A stretch of 64,000 nucleotides of DNA from Paenibacillus ihumii (lineage in GTDB: Bacteria; Bacillota; Bacilli; Paenibacillales; Paenibacillaceae), in NCBI RefSeq assembly GCF_001403875.1, contig NZ_LN884299.1:3809674-3873673 (forward strand), given 5' to 3'. The translations under genes were made by a program, and so were the position numbers. A model generated the notes under the pieces. That model was given only the letters and a program-made list of their open reading frames with translations. It was not told the origin of the DNA and did no database searches. Below, one piece after another: positions 52,501 through 60,265 of this stretch; the stretch's first letter is position 1, and the number at the start of each line of letters is the position of its first letter.

Positions 52501-52930
52501 AAAGGTCGGGATTCGCATTTGTCGGATCATCGTCATCACCATTCACTGGCACCCTGAGGCCTTCCGACTTGAGTGTGAATGGCTGTCTGCCCTGGATGGT
52601 GCCGCCGGGATCAACAATTTGACTATTCTGCACTACCTCCAGCGGAAAATTCTCCGCATTTTCCCCGTAAATTTCCATGAAGACGGCTGTTTTATCCGTT
52701 GGACCAGCCATTAAGGCCATCGGGACGGCAGCCTGCACATCATCGTACACCGCCTCAGTGACCGACGGTTCGGTCGCCGCATCCGGAGAGCCCTCCTCGC
52801 TGACTGCTACCGACCCAGAATCGCCTAGCAAGCTCTCCGCAAATACAGGAGCAGAGAACGTTTGTAAAATAAGCATAAGCGCTAGGCAGAAAGACAGCAC
52901 AGATTTGCTTATACTCCGTTTTCGTTTCAT
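46580..52930 (-). CDS. Giant repetitive cell-wall-anchored adhesin
   Basis: 2116 residues from the ATG at 52930 (MKRKRSISKS), where GGAGGAG lies 9 bp upstream. Signal peptide VLSFCLALMLILQTFSAPVF, then a large N-terminal part (to ~1080) of adhesin-like beta modules. A SpaA/Cna-B-like prealbumin domain follows at ~1090-1185 (LLPLKKVNPDGDPLKDVEFT). Next are four ~110-residue repeats at ~1190-1640, starting LTISN(E/T)V and ending ADF(L/T)NER, with a conserved KSGG(T/K)..LKHGE. Carboxypeptidase-regulatory-like modules are at ~1650-1930. Then come a GGSGG linker and 15 heptad units of the type SGADNGN, and the sorting signal VPKTGDHSLSPIFYMALALM ending KKKHI. Likely isopeptide-stabilised surface adhesin for host, plant or polymer binding. 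The sortase gene follows immediately. Confidence 0.9.
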   Translation of the reverse strand: MKRKRSISKSVLSFCLALMLILQTFSAPVFAESLLGDSGSVAVSEEGSPDAATEPSVTEAVYDDVQAAVPMALMAGPTDKTAVFMEIYGENAENFPLEVVQNSQIVDPGGTIQGRQPFTLKSEGLRVPVNGDDDDPTNANPDLYIQKGDWIELKKEDYFKEVVLPTATKTLNAKTDSGIKQLGTAYFTPNSIKIVFNGDDNLFNGVGRSIVFSFETTANADLGEMKFGDTKPISIFGGAYQLKNPDVTPAYSITMRSNSNASENAWISTAALVEGAIEWRVDVAATDMLDPTIPQPLDEMTFYNALDPAQVGTYVEDSFKVNGEAVKLDSGTTNTLAYTFPPDFGDKATITFKTWIPKAKYYYEYKSSDSGWQTVTNSAELRDASDEKLRSSNTWRVAFKPDWIQASASYDHPNETITWTVTANHYNKKGLKDFSITNVLPDGLKFESATWRTWVDNVASDVKTIIPDDNSMYSFGDIDGKVELIIKTKVQSGSNFRIDPRANWNLDTPDGIQNNDVVTGTRPNAVTDEATVTIGAHTFTKSAYIGTADYNLGGITWTINLTPQYALPDAVVYDVLVHGGDLNVLDNAVDASGEVSAETIAKIKAKVNTAQLWKKYQDGTLKGVNNASGLTLKAIPLTVNGEEVADLIKVTGYNTDKATSFSFRALETNLDVLFRQDINAGKTHWNRALLFDGETIKEAQNSANLHMRMLNKDMLAASYPIKKDGTADTWYTPNDVHRYIGYDGTSSGDEYTLAGFDRTTKTVTFRLGVNMPGYNTVEMAKDGGSRVITNVKLVDTLPEGWEFVPFSEEKEFELWKGSSSNGSPTRNTALSEIKPNDPAHVVSFSHSGNVGTFTFSELEGPYVILVKARPSNAALENYLEEYTTNGTDRQVLYNKADLHMTWGGVEKVVTEQRKVIVPIQTLGKSVTKPVPGVLEWTVNYTPPFNMKQGVVLQDTIGANMNLRYDVDGKLVLTAPSMAVYPAKLTASGALEREGAALDLSDPNAEVQVEAAPGAGGTTVLKFKMDDPNKFYQFVYQTEVDPSKAKAGDKMGNEVRLIGDDKLKSISARSESTLDSSDVAGASDYNALLPLKKVNPDGDPLKDVEFTLYKKDSGTQVTKGKTGNDGKLNLLFPEPGYYELKETYIDTNTWLPITHVYQVYVGNTPGKPIWVDGVKVTSEDPLVVPTPAQGKLTISNEVKGNGSDPDKNFEYTVTFTGEGQDGEYTYTYKEPDGTIGTGKIKSGGKITLKHGESVTLPALPKDLVYTVTEADYTTVDGYTTTPETRELFGTIENNGDHKADFLNERFVSDLTVSNTVTGDGAEPDKPFKYTVTFDGTGKGQEYDYEHSDGTTGKIKSGGTFELKHDETFKIKDLPENLKYTIIQEGYKNDGYATIPVELSDEGVMARTDREADFTNERTVNKLTISNTVMGNGGDKTKEFEYTVTFDGTGKDGTYSYEKSDGGKGEIKSGGTFTLKHGEALEIVGLPKDLKYTVTQKDYTADEYDTTIPEKHTGVMEGKDEEAPFTNVRVLEGGLLIKNTVKGKDDDKRKPFKYTLTFTGEGANEFYSYEKSDGSKGTITSGGTFELTDGQTFVVQGLPTYLEYTVTQDDYTEDGYVTDPEGFVLAGAIPEKELAKADFVNTRPYLEGVLRDNNTGQEIPNAKIIVTNKKTNEQQTIWTDEKGEYSVPATADTDYTITYTKLYQVGGKDVPVEFTQKANVDSSVTDKTVPADITAVGIVLFKQLDGTTVLFNESLTSNMYIYLKDKNDKYIEENGKPKAFLMASNGTFSVEDLSEQKYTMEVRYKAETGEELLFKVTQLNVKANGELNISEELVDPYGTVYDETTGDAITGKKIDGATVTLYYADTQRNIDNGRIPNTKVTLPPIPGFMPNNNDSPEQDSDANGFYAYMVFPEADYYLIVTKDGYETHTSDTISVDFDIVKYDVPMKPIRSGGGSGGSGGSSGGSSGNGNSGTDNGKSGTDNGKSETDNGKSEADNGNSEADNGNSGADNGHSGADNGNSGADNGNNGANNGNSEADNGNNGANNGNNGANNGNNVANNGNNVANNGNNVTDNGNNELDSVPKTGDHSLSPIFYMALALMSLIGIGFCLLSSRKKKHI
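46715..47050. repeat. 21-bp tandem repeat encoding heptads in the adhesin
   Basis: About 15 in-frame copies of a 21-bp unit (plus strand GTTGCCGTTGTTGGCTCC-like) coding for S/N-x-A/T-D/N-N-G-N/K/H. The array is a proline-free, Asn/Gly-rich wall-spanning linker just before the sorting signal. Two unit types are interleaved, so copy number probably varies between strains. Confidence 0.85.
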
Positions 52931-53284
52931 TCCTAGATTCTCCTCCATTCCCGAAGTTCTGTCGACAGCAAGATCATCTGCCTAAAAGTGCACAACGAAT
53001 AGACATATGCTATTCGCTTGACCCAAGCGGCCCTTAGCATCTTCGAAACTTGTGGAGTTCTAGATGGCCGCCGAGCAAGCTCCATGGGTTGCGGGCGGTG
53101 ATCCATGCTTAGTAATTTCCTCCTCTCCGTCGACTATCTTCGCCAATCATATACTGTAGAAAACAGAATACGCCAAGTTTAGACAGCGTATCCGTGCATT
53201 TTACTACCGGGACCTATACAAGAACTGCACGATAACTGTACAAAAACTGTACAACTTTTCGACAAGAATAATTCAAATCATTTA
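52931..53284 (-). promoter_or_regulatory. Hairpin-rich 5' leader of the adhesin gene
   Basis: Between the adhesin start and 53284 the minus strand can form several consecutive hairpins: CGAATAG-CATATGT-CTATTCG (52996-53016), CGCTTG-GGT-CAAGCG (53015-53029), GAGC-TT-GCTC (53073-53082) and a CATGG...CCATG pair enclosing a GC-rich loop (53082-53107). The segment 53020-53150 is GC-rich within otherwise AT-rich spacer. It does not match a riboswitch class that I know well, and no terminator hairpin with a U-run was found in it. Confidence 0.4.
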
Positions 53285-53287
53285 AAC

Positions 53288-53326
53288 ATCAAAAGGCTCT
53301 GAGTACGATGCTCAGAGCCTTTTGAT
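53288..53326 (-). terminator. Terminator of the dus gene
   Basis: A perfect inverted repeat AAAAGGCTCTGAG / CTCAGAGCCTTTT around TACGATG, with A and T flanks, ~80 bp beyond the dus stop. Probably also insulates the adhesin promoter. Confidence 0.88.
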
Positions 53327-53406
53327 TTATTAATTTTTCCAATGGTCGAAGAGCATTAAGTCAAACTCCCTTCTATCCATATATATTTCACCCATTGTCC
53401 TTCTGA

Positions 53407-54381
53407 TCAGAATTCACTTCCATATTCCTTCTCAAAGTTATCGAGCAGGGCACGCACTTCATCCGTTGACTTGGTGCTCATCATTTGATGTCTTAATTCA
53501 CTAGCCCCCCGAAAGCCTTTGACATATACTTTGAAGAAGCGCTGAAGCCCTGACATTGCACGTGGCAGCTCCTCGATATATTGATCATGAAGATCAAGGT
53601 GCAGCTTTAGAAGGTCCAGGTATTCTTTCGGGCTATGCTCTTTGGGTTCTTTTTCAAAAGCAAACGGATTGCTGAATATTCCCCGCCCGATCATAATGCC
53701 ATCTACACCGTATTGCTCCGCAAGCTTTAGCCCTGTTTCACGGTCAGGAATATCTCCGTTAATGGTTAGAAGGGTGCTTGGGGCCACTTCATCACGCAAT
53801 GCTTTAATTTCCGGAATCAGCTCCCAATGCGCATCCACTTGGCTCATTTCCTTTCTTGTTCGCAAATGAATAGAAAGATTAGCAATATCCTGTTTTAATA
53901 TATGCGTTAGCCACCCCTGCCACTCGTCGATCTCCTCGTATCCAAGTCTTGTTTTCACACTTACAGGCAGTCCTCCCGCTTTGGCGGCTTGGATAATTTC
54001 TGCTGCCACATCTGGGCGAAGAATCAGGCCGCTCCCCTTCCCTCTCGATGCCACATTGGGAACAGGGCAGCCCATATTGATATCTATGCCTTTAAATCCA
54101 AGCTTCGCCATCCCGATACTCATTTGACGGAAATATTCAGGCTTATCTCCCCAAATATGGGCAACCATGGGCTGTTCATCTTCTGTAAACATCAAACGTC
54201 CACGCACACTTTTATGCCCATCGGGGTGACAATAACTTTCCGTGTTTGTAAACTCTGTAAAGAAAACATCAGGTCTTCCAGCTTTGCTCACCACATGACG
54301 GAACACCACATCGGTCACATCTTCCATGGGAGCAAGCACAAAAAAGGGCCGCGGCAGATCAGTCCAAAAATTGTTTATCAA
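53407..54381 (-). CDS. dus: tRNA-dihydrouridine synthase
   Basis: An FMN enzyme reducing uridine in tRNA D-loops. The TIM barrel starts DLPRPFFVLAPMEDVTDVVF; further features are DVFFTEFTNTESYC, GIDINMGCPVPNVASRGKGS with the catalytic Cys of the NMGCP motif, GLPVSVKTRLGYEE, IHLRTRKEM and GVDGIMIGRGIFSNPFAF. Family members of this type start close to NFWRDLPRPFF, so I favour a TTG start at 54381 (LINNFWTDLP) with AAAGGA upstream; an ATG at 54402 is the alternative. The longer frame to 54483 has no RBS. Monocistronic. Confidence 0.9.
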   Translation of the reverse strand: MINNFWTDLPRPFFVLAPMEDVTDVVFRHVVSKAGRPDVFFTEFTNTESYCHPDGHKSVRGRLMFTEDEQPMVAHIWGDKPEYFRQMSIGMAKLGFKGIDINMGCPVPNVASRGKGSGLILRPDVAAEIIQAAKAGGLPVSVKTRLGYEEIDEWQGWLTHILKQDIANLSIHLRTRKEMSQVDAHWELIPEIKALRDEVAPSTLLTINGDIPDRETGLKLAEQYGVDGIMIGRGIFSNPFAFEKEPKEHSPKEYLDLLKLHLDLHDQYIEELPRAMSGLQRFFKVYVKGFRGASELRHQMMSTKSTDEVRALLDNFEKEYGSEF

Positions 54382-54534
54382 ATCAAACTCAAATCCTTTC
54401 ATTATATAGAAACGACATGAAGCTCTCGTCCATGATTCTCGGGTCAAATGTTCCAGATCTTTTACACTTATAACATGCCTCATCCCTTATGATCAACCAG
54501 AAGTACTCAGGGATATTACAATTTATAAAAAAAT

Positions 54535-54573
54535 AAAAAGCAGCTTATCGGGCCGCGGTAAGCTGCTTTTATG
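54535..54573 (-). terminator. Terminator of the sensor-domain gene
   Basis: AAAAGCAGCTTACC / GGATAAGCTGCTTTTT-type arms around a GC-rich loop, followed by TTTATTTTTTT on the minus strand. Confidence 0.88.
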
Positions 54574-54603
54574 CATATGGATGGGTTTATTTGAGCAATG
54601 TGA

Positions 54604-55407
54604 TTAAAGCTCTCTATAGGCTGGCTGTATGAACTCTGGAGCGGATTGATCCGCCGGGTGTTCATAATATGGCGACTGAACTGACGCTTGTGCTTGAGCC
54701 TGCAATGGCATTGTCTGCTGTGCTTGCTGATCAAGCTCATCTACAAACATGATTCTGCGCTGAACTTGCATCAGCCCATTGACGACGCGAAGCGCGATCC
54801 AAAAAAGTACAACTCCCACGCCTGCATAAAGCATATATTGCTGATTATAGGTCCAATCGATATGAAAATAACTGAACAAGCTATGTTCCAAAATATCCAG
54901 CTGAATTTCATTCATCAAAATAATATGCACGACGGGAAGGGTAATCAGTCCAAGTGCTAGTGAAATCACAGTTACCATAATAACAAAGAATACAATGCCT
55001 GTTACAAATCTCATGATGACGAGCAGCAGATTTCGAATAAATAGCCTACCGTTAAAACCTCTCACCATCCGCATAAACCAGTTCTGCCCAGCAGCGGACT
55101 GTTGATTATAGGTATACGAAGCAGGAGCAGCCGGTAAACCTAAAATTTGTCTAATTATGCTTTGTTCAAAATTCACAATCCCATCCAACAGTTTAGCAAC
55201 TCCAAAAAACAGCGGTATTCCGATAAATATGGGAGTTAAACCGATAGATAGTGCAAGTCCCGTTATCGCTACTGTAAAATAGATAATCCCTAATGGGAGA
55301 GATAGCAAAAAATAGAGGATTGTTGCATAGGTTTTTGGATTAAAAAGCACCCAATTCACTTTACCTGTCGGCGTTTTGGCATTCGCTTCAGTTGCCTTCA
55401 TCATCAA
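54604..55407 (-). CDS. Membrane protein with putative sensor domain
   Basis: 267 residues. Two pairs of membrane helices: TYATILYFLLSLPLGIIYFT and ITGLALSIGLTPIFIGIPLF, then LFIRNLLLVIMRFVTGIVFF with IMVTVISLALGLITLPVVHI, plus a last helix YAGVGVVLFWIALRVVNGLM. The arrangement matches the putative sensor domain (PF13796 type) often fused to histidine kinases. Here it stands alone, with a Gln-rich cytosolic tail (QAQQTMPLQAQAQASVQSPY). No kinase gene is nearby. It may be a partner of a regulator elsewhere. The start follows AAAGGAAG. Confidence 0.75.
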   Translation of the reverse strand: MMMKATEANAKTPTGKVNWVLFNPKTYATILYFLLSLPLGIIYFTVAITGLALSIGLTPIFIGIPLFFGVAKLLDGIVNFEQSIIRQILGLPAAPASYTYNQQSAAGQNWFMRMVRGFNGRLFIRNLLLVIMRFVTGIVFFVIMVTVISLALGLITLPVVHIILMNEIQLDILEHSLFSYFHIDWTYNQQYMLYAGVGVVLFWIALRVVNGLMQVQRRIMFVDELDQQAQQTMPLQAQAQASVQSPYYEHPADQSAPEFIQPAYREL

Positions 55408-55564
55408 ACACTTCCTTTGGATTCATAAGTTCACGTTCTAAATTATGAATCCTATTATAACCGCCTTATTCGCCTGTCATAACCGTCTTAGGGAGTGTCT
55501 GAACCCCGCCTTTAGGCTAGGATCGAGCCTCCGCCCCCTGGGCAACCTGCTACCCTTGGATCTA

Positions 55565-56641
55565 TTATGAATTGCTCTTCTGCAAGCCTGATCCCTCCCT
55601 ATGGAGTTCACCAGAAGATTGACGAACAATTAACTCGAAGGGCAGCACCATCTTAAAAGGAATTGGATAGCATCCGTCAATGAAATCAATGACGGTCTTG
55701 GCTGCGACTAAGCCCATCTCATATTTCGGAATATGGATGGTTGAAAGCGGAGGTGAGGTATACTTGGATACCTCAATGTTATCTAATCCAATGAAGGCGA
55801 TATCATCGGGTATGCGCAATCCCTGTTCAGATACCGCACGCATAGCAGCAATAGCCATCATATCGCTAGCGCAGAACATGGCAGTTGGCAGATCATTTCG
55901 ATATTGAGTAAGCAGCTCGCTCATCTTGTCATAGCTGATATCTACATCCCATTCCGCATTTATGATCCACTGGGAATTGATTGGTAAATCCGCCTCTAAT
56001 AATGCTGTCTTGTAACCTTGAAAACGCATATCTTTATCTGCGCTGTCAACCAAATCAATTCCACCGATATAGCCAATTTTCCGATAGCCTTGATCAATCA
56101 AGTGGCTGACAGCCGCTTTAGCAGCGATCACCCGATCGTACACGATTACTGGGAGCGTCGGATCTGTTAGATCAATGCCTACACAGAAGGGAACCCTTTC
56201 TTTCAAAGCTTCGACTAACGAAGGATTAACATTCTCGATAATGATTAATCCTTCGGGCGCGCCATCCTCGAACAATCGGTTCTGCTGCCATTCCTCGATG
56301 ACTTCGTCCTGTGTTTTTATAAACGCCAAAGAGGCTCCCATCTCCTTCAGCTTGTCCTTGATCCCGGCTAACATAGGCGAAAAAAATGGATCATTGTGCT
56401 TGTTATTCGGAAAAGATAAAATGCAGCCAATCTGCTTATCTGAATGTAAGGACGCCACCATTTTTTGCTTAATTAACCGCCGTTGTGTATCGCTCGTTTT
56501 ATAGTTAAGCTGCTTGACAGCCTCCCAAACCTTCGCTTTCGTCTCGGCACTGATATGTTTGCTAGTATCTTCATTAATTACCCGAGATACTGTCGATATT
56601 GATACCCCAACCATTTGGGCAATATCCTTCAAAGTTGGCAT
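55565..56641 (-). CDS. LacI family transcriptional repressor
   Basis: 358 residues from the ATG at 56641 (MPTLKDIAQM) behind GGAGGGAG. The LacI HTH and hinge are at the N-terminus (LKDIAQMVGVSISTVSRVIN then ISAETKAKVWEAVKQLNYK). The effector domain is PBP1-like: QIGCILSFPNNKHNDPFFSP, VPFCVGIDL, GYRKIGYIGG, AMFCASDMMAIAAMRAVSEQ, IPDDIAFIGLDNIEVSKYTS and PPLSTIHIP. The last residues match the AgaR/GalR-like group. It is divergent from the ABC transporter and DUF4838 genes, and a palindrome fitting a LacI operator lies in the spacer, so it most likely represses that operon until its sugar ligand is present. Confidence 0.93.
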   Translation of the reverse strand: MPTLKDIAQMVGVSISTVSRVINEDTSKHISAETKAKVWEAVKQLNYKTSDTQRRLIKQKMVASLHSDKQIGCILSFPNNKHNDPFFSPMLAGIKDKLKEMGASLAFIKTQDEVIEEWQQNRLFEDGAPEGLIIIENVNPSLVEALKERVPFCVGIDLTDPTLPVIVYDRVIAAKAAVSHLIDQGYRKIGYIGGIDLVDSADKDMRFQGYKTALLEADLPINSQWIINAEWDVDISYDKMSELLTQYRNDLPTAMFCASDMMAIAAMRAVSEQGLRIPDDIAFIGLDNIEVSKYTSPPLSTIHIPKYEMGLVAAKTVIDFIDGCYPIPFKMVLPFELIVRQSSGELHREGSGLQKSNS

Positions 56642-56835
56642 TGAACTCCCTCCGTTACCCAAACATTTTCCTAAAAACGAGTAGTTTTATTCTTTATTTT
56701 TCCTCATATATTGCCATACTAGCCCTATTATTACAAAGTGTCAACAAAATATGCCAAGCAAATAAAGGGTAACATCCAGCTATAATAGTGCAAAAAAACC
56801 AATAATAGAAAACCATCAATTATTTTTATTGTATA

Positions 56836-56849
56836 CCCAAACTTTTGGG
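56836..56849. promoter_or_regulatory. LacI-type operator palindrome
   Basis: CCCAAA-CT-TTTGGG, 6-bp arms, ending 4 bp before the -35 of the operon promoter. Half-sites TTTGGG recur at 56917, 56927 and 56940, and an imperfect CCCAAAcatttt lies near 56658 by the lacI start. It is a natural target for the divergent LacI protein. Confidence 0.65.
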
Positions 56850-56853
56850 CATG

Positions 56854-56882
56854 TTGACAGCGGTTTCATCATCCATTAACAT
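56854..56882 (+). promoter_or_regulatory. SigA promoter of the sugar ABC/DUF4838 operon
   Basis: TTGACA at 56854-56859, a 17-bp spacer, TAACAT at 56877-56882. About 170 bp of leader follows to the transporter start, containing the TTTGGG half-sites. Confidence 0.65.
56855..56868 (+). promoter_or_regulatory. Catabolite-responsive element (cre)
   Basis: TGACAGCGGTTTCA differs from the CcpA consensus TGWAANCGGTNWCA at only one position and overlaps the -35 region. A CcpA complex would block this promoter when preferred sugars are present. Confidence 0.6.
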
Positions 56883-57052
56883 TGGATTCAATTAATTTTT
56901 AAGTAAAAATTGTTTGTTTGGGTGTATTTGGGGTGATATTTTGGGCAACGTTTTTTTGGAGGTGAGCTATGATCTTAATTTCTAGTGTTCAAACCAATTA
57001 ATTTGTTCTTTGCTTCCATGAGCGAATATTCATAATACGGGGGGAAATGGCT

Positions 57053-58369
57053 ATGAAAAAAATAATGAGTATGCTTCTAGTTATACTTTTGCTTGCTGGA
57101 TGTGCTTCATCTGCTGGGAATAAAAGCGGCAGCAAAAGCGATGCCAAAAAAATTACCATTCGAACGGCCAGTATGTATGGTGGAACAGATCCTGGATCAC
57201 AAAATTATCAAAACATAATGAATCAATTTATGGCTGACTATCCAAACGTAACGATTGAAGATGAATCTGCTCCCATTGACGAGCAATGGAGAGCTTCCGT
57301 CATTAATGACTTTAACTCAGGCAATGAACCCGATGTTATTTATTTCGTGCACCACGCGGATGGTCAAGCCCTGGTGGATACGGGACAAGTTGTTTCTGTA
57401 GAGACGATCCGTGAAGTGTATCCGGATTATGCTGCAAATATTGGCGATAGCGCCATGAATGTTCTACGCAAGAAGGACGGCCAGGTTTATTGTGTGCCGA
57501 TGACCGGCTACTGGATGGGTAACTTTGTAAACACGGAACTCTTTGAAGAGTACGGACTAGATTTGCCTACAGATTGGGACAAGTTAGTTACCGCAGTTGA
57601 AACGTTCAAAGAAAATGGGGTTACTCCTTTTGCGTTAGCGTTAGGTCATATCCCTCATTTCTTTATTGAGCATATGTTCTTGTCTGCAGGAGGGGTAGAA
57701 GCACTACAGGAGCGCCCAAATTCAGAAGAAGAAGTGCCAGAAAGCTGGGTTAAAGCGTTGGAGATTTTGAAGGAACTGTATGATATGGGCGCATTCCCTG
57801 ACGATACGAACTCGACTACCGAAGAAGCAGTCAAATTACTATTTAATGAAGGAAAAGCAGCTATGCTCGTTAGTGGAACTTGGCATCCGGGATCTATCCC
57901 CGTCGAAGATCCTACCGGTCAATTAGTAACACAGGATCAAGTTATGGTTATGCCCTTCCCAATGCATCCGGACGGTAAAGGAACTCCAGGAATCGTTGGC
58001 GGCTGGAATGGAGGATTCTATATTTCCAAAGCAGCTTGGGAAGACCCGGAAAAACGAGATTACGTCGTAAAATTGGTGCAGGCTCATACATCCTCTGAGG
58101 CAATCTCAAATTATACAGGTAAAGATACAGGCGGTGTCTCGCCTGACAGCAGTGTACCAGTACCAGAAGTGTCGGATCGCCCGCTGGTAGATCGAGGATT
58201 TAAGTTCTGGGCTGAATACAGCGCAAATCATGCAGATCCGGCATGCGATCATATGATGTCAGATCCTAAGAACATCCTATACCAGGGCTTGACCAAAATT
58301 GTCACAGGGGATCTCACCCCGGAAGAACTGCTTAAGCAAGTAGCCGAGAAGAAGCCATTTGATTATTAG
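57053..58369 (+). CDS. ABC transporter sugar-binding lipoprotein
   Basis: 438 residues from the ATG at 57053 (MKKIMSMLLV); GGGGGGAAATGGCT precedes it at better spacing than the ATG two codons upstream. The lipoprotein signal is LLVILLLAGCASSAGNKSGS. A family-1 extracellular solute-binding protein: ITIRTASMYGGTDPGSQNYQ, VTIEDESAPIDEQWRASVIN, NEPDVIYFVHHADGQALVDT, PVTGYW-type pocket VYCVPMTGYWMGNFVNTELF, KAAMLVSGTWHPGSIPVEDP and GGWNGGFYISKAAWE. It delivers a sugar to the two permeases below; no ATPase gene is here, so a shared MsmK-type ATPase must serve it. Confidence 0.93.
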   Translation: MKKIMSMLLVILLLAGCASSAGNKSGSKSDAKKITIRTASMYGGTDPGSQNYQNIMNQFMADYPNVTIEDESAPIDEQWRASVINDFNSGNEPDVIYFVHHADGQALVDTGQVVSVETIREVYPDYAANIGDSAMNVLRKKDGQVYCVPMTGYWMGNFVNTELFEEYGLDLPTDWDKLVTAVETFKENGVTPFALALGHIPHFFIEHMFLSAGGVEALQERPNSEEEVPESWVKALEILKELYDMGAFPDDTNSTTEEAVKLLFNEGKAAMLVSGTWHPGSIPVEDPTGQLVTQDQVMVMPFPMHPDGKGTPGIVGGWNGGFYISKAAWEDPEKRDYVVKLVQAHTSSEAISNYTGKDTGGVSPDSSVPVPEVSDRPLVDRGFKFWAEYSANHADPACDHMMSDPKNILYQGLTKIVTGDLTPEELLKQVAEKKPFDY

Positions 58370-58446
58370 GAGTAAAAAGCGAAGCCGAATCGTGAGCTGG
58401 GCTCTTCTTAATCCGAGAATGCTCAAAGAAAGATGGTGTCTAAACC

Positions 58447-59325
58447 TTGGGAACGATGATTTATCGTAAGAAATACTTAGCTGTATTTTTTATCGCGCCT
58501 GCATTTCTATTCTTACTGGTATTTGTATGCTATCCGTTCCTAATGAACATTTATAACAGTTTTTTTGAAATTAATGTATTAGGCGCACCGATCGGCAAGT
58601 GGAACCATTTTGAGAATTACAGGATGCTGTTTAAGGATCCCAACATGATAACCTCCATTAAAAATACGTTTTTGCTCATGGCACTCGTTATCATTTTCCA
58701 GGGGGGAATTGCGCTCCTGCTCGCTCTGCTCGTCGATTATATCCGCAGAGGCGCCCAGTTGTATCGCGTTATTTTCTTTTTTCCAATGGTCATCTCTGCT
58801 GCCGCCCTAGGATTAATATTTAATTTGCTCTATCTGTATCCTGACGGTCCTCTGAATGTGATTATGACTTCATTAGGCTTCGATCCAATCATATGGAAAG
58901 GGGAAGGAAATGCATTTGCAGCCATCGCTATTCCGACGATCTGGAGCAATGTTGGTTTCTACTTCGTCATTTATGTGATGGGGATCAATAATATCCCTAC
59001 CGATGTCATGGAAGCCGCCCAGATTGACGGTGCAGTCGGTCTCAAAAAAACACGGTACCTAACTATTCCGCTTCTATATAATGTGTTGACTACTACCTTC
59101 ATCTTGATGATTACAGGTGCATTAAGAGTGTTTGATATGGCCTGGATATTGCTCCCGAACGGTCAGCCTGGAGGTTCAACTTATCTGACAGGCACCTACA
59201 TGTATCAAATGACGTTCATAAACCGAAATGTCGATTATGGCGCGACTATTGCAGTATTTATCGTTATACTGGGTATTTTATTATCCCAGTTGACTAACAA
59301 AATATTTAAACCGAAAGACTACTAA
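58447..59325 (+). CDS. Sugar ABC permease, MalF/UgpA type
   Basis: 292 residues, six membrane helices. The start is the TTG at 58447 or the ATG at 58456; the RBS is weak (AAAGATGGTG), and a small GAGC-TGG-GCTC hairpin lies in the 77-bp spacer before it. Typical segments are AVFFIAPAFLFLLVFVCYPF and GALRVFDMAWILLPNGQPGG; the EAA loop near VMEAAQIDGAVGLKKTRYLT contacts the ATPase. Second gene of the operon. Confidence 0.92.
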   Translation: MGTMIYRKKYLAVFFIAPAFLFLLVFVCYPFLMNIYNSFFEINVLGAPIGKWNHFENYRMLFKDPNMITSIKNTFLLMALVIIFQGGIALLLALLVDYIRRGAQLYRVIFFFPMVISAAALGLIFNLLYLYPDGPLNVIMTSLGFDPIIWKGEGNAFAAIAIPTIWSNVGFYFVIYVMGINNIPTDVMEAAQIDGAVGLKKTRYLTIPLLYNVLTTTFILMITGALRVFDMAWILLPNGQPGGSTYLTGTYMYQMTFINRNVDYGATIAVFIVILGILLSQLTNKIFKPKDY

Positions 59326-59377
59326 ATTTTTCTCTTTAAAATGGCTTTCTATGGGTTGAATGGAAAGGGGTTAGATT

Positions 59378-60241
59378 GTGGGTATTCATGAATCAACAAT
59401 ACAAAAAACACGGAAGCCCAAATTTTCTGTTTTACAACTGTTAACGCATGGCATCCTGGTCTTGTGGGCGATCACAAACGTGTTTCCGTTCGCATGGGTC
59501 GTCATGAATTCGTTCCGGACACGTCAATATATTCTAACCGAATCATTTCGTTTCCCTACAAACCCTACATTGGAGAATTATTTCAATGCGTTTATCAAGA
59601 TCGATATTTGGCGTGCCTATGCGAACAGTTTTGTTGTTTCTACATCTGTAGCTGCATTGACCGTCCTCCTGGCTGGACTTGCAGCGTTCGGATTGACACG
59701 TTATATCTTTAGAGGCCATTCAATCTTAATATCGGTCGTCTACGGCTGTTTAATGATCAGCGTGTACTCTACGATTATTCCCGTCTTTTCTTTATTGCTC
59801 AAATTAAATCTGATTAACACTTTAGTCGGTTTGATCTTGCCCGTAACGGCAGGCAGTCTGGCATTCGCCATGGTTGTGTTGATCGCTTATATGTGGGGGA
59901 TACCAAGGGATTTAGAGGAAGCTGCATTCATCGATGGCTGTAATGTATTCCAGATTTGCTTCAAAATCATATTTCCATTAAGCAGATCTGCATTTGCTAC
60001 GGTTGCGATTTTCTCTTTTCTATGGTCATACAATGATTTATTTACCCAATTGTTTATATTGCGTCAGAAGCAAACGTGGACGATAAACCGATTGCTGAAT
60101 GAGATCAGCTCTATGTACGGCACAGATTATGGGTTGATGGCCGCATCAATTACACTCGTAGTTATTCCCGTATTAATCGTTTATATTTTTATGCAAAAAC
60201 ATATTATTAAAGGTTTAACGGCAGGGGCTATTAAAGGTTAA
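59378..60241 (+). CDS. Sugar ABC permease, MalG/UgpE type
   Basis: 287 residues with a GTG start behind AAAGGGG. Six helices: LLTHGILVLWAITNVFPFAW, FVVSTSVAALTVLLAGLAAF, LISVVYGCLMISVYSTIIPV and so on. The EAA loop is PRDLEEAAFIDGCNVFQICF. It pairs with the upstream permease and solute-binding protein. Ends 24 bp before the DUF4838 gene. Confidence 0.93.
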   Translation: MGIHESTIQKTRKPKFSVLQLLTHGILVLWAITNVFPFAWVVMNSFRTRQYILTESFRFPTNPTLENYFNAFIKIDIWRAYANSFVVSTSVAALTVLLAGLAAFGLTRYIFRGHSILISVVYGCLMISVYSTIIPVFSLLLKLNLINTLVGLILPVTAGSLAFAMVVLIAYMWGIPRDLEEAAFIDGCNVFQICFKIIFPLSRSAFATVAIFSFLWSYNDLFTQLFILRQKQTWTINRLLNEISSMYGTDYGLMAASITLVVIPVLIVYIFMQKHIIKGLTAGAIKG

Positions 60242-60265
60242 CGGCTTATTTTCAGGAGGAGAGGT

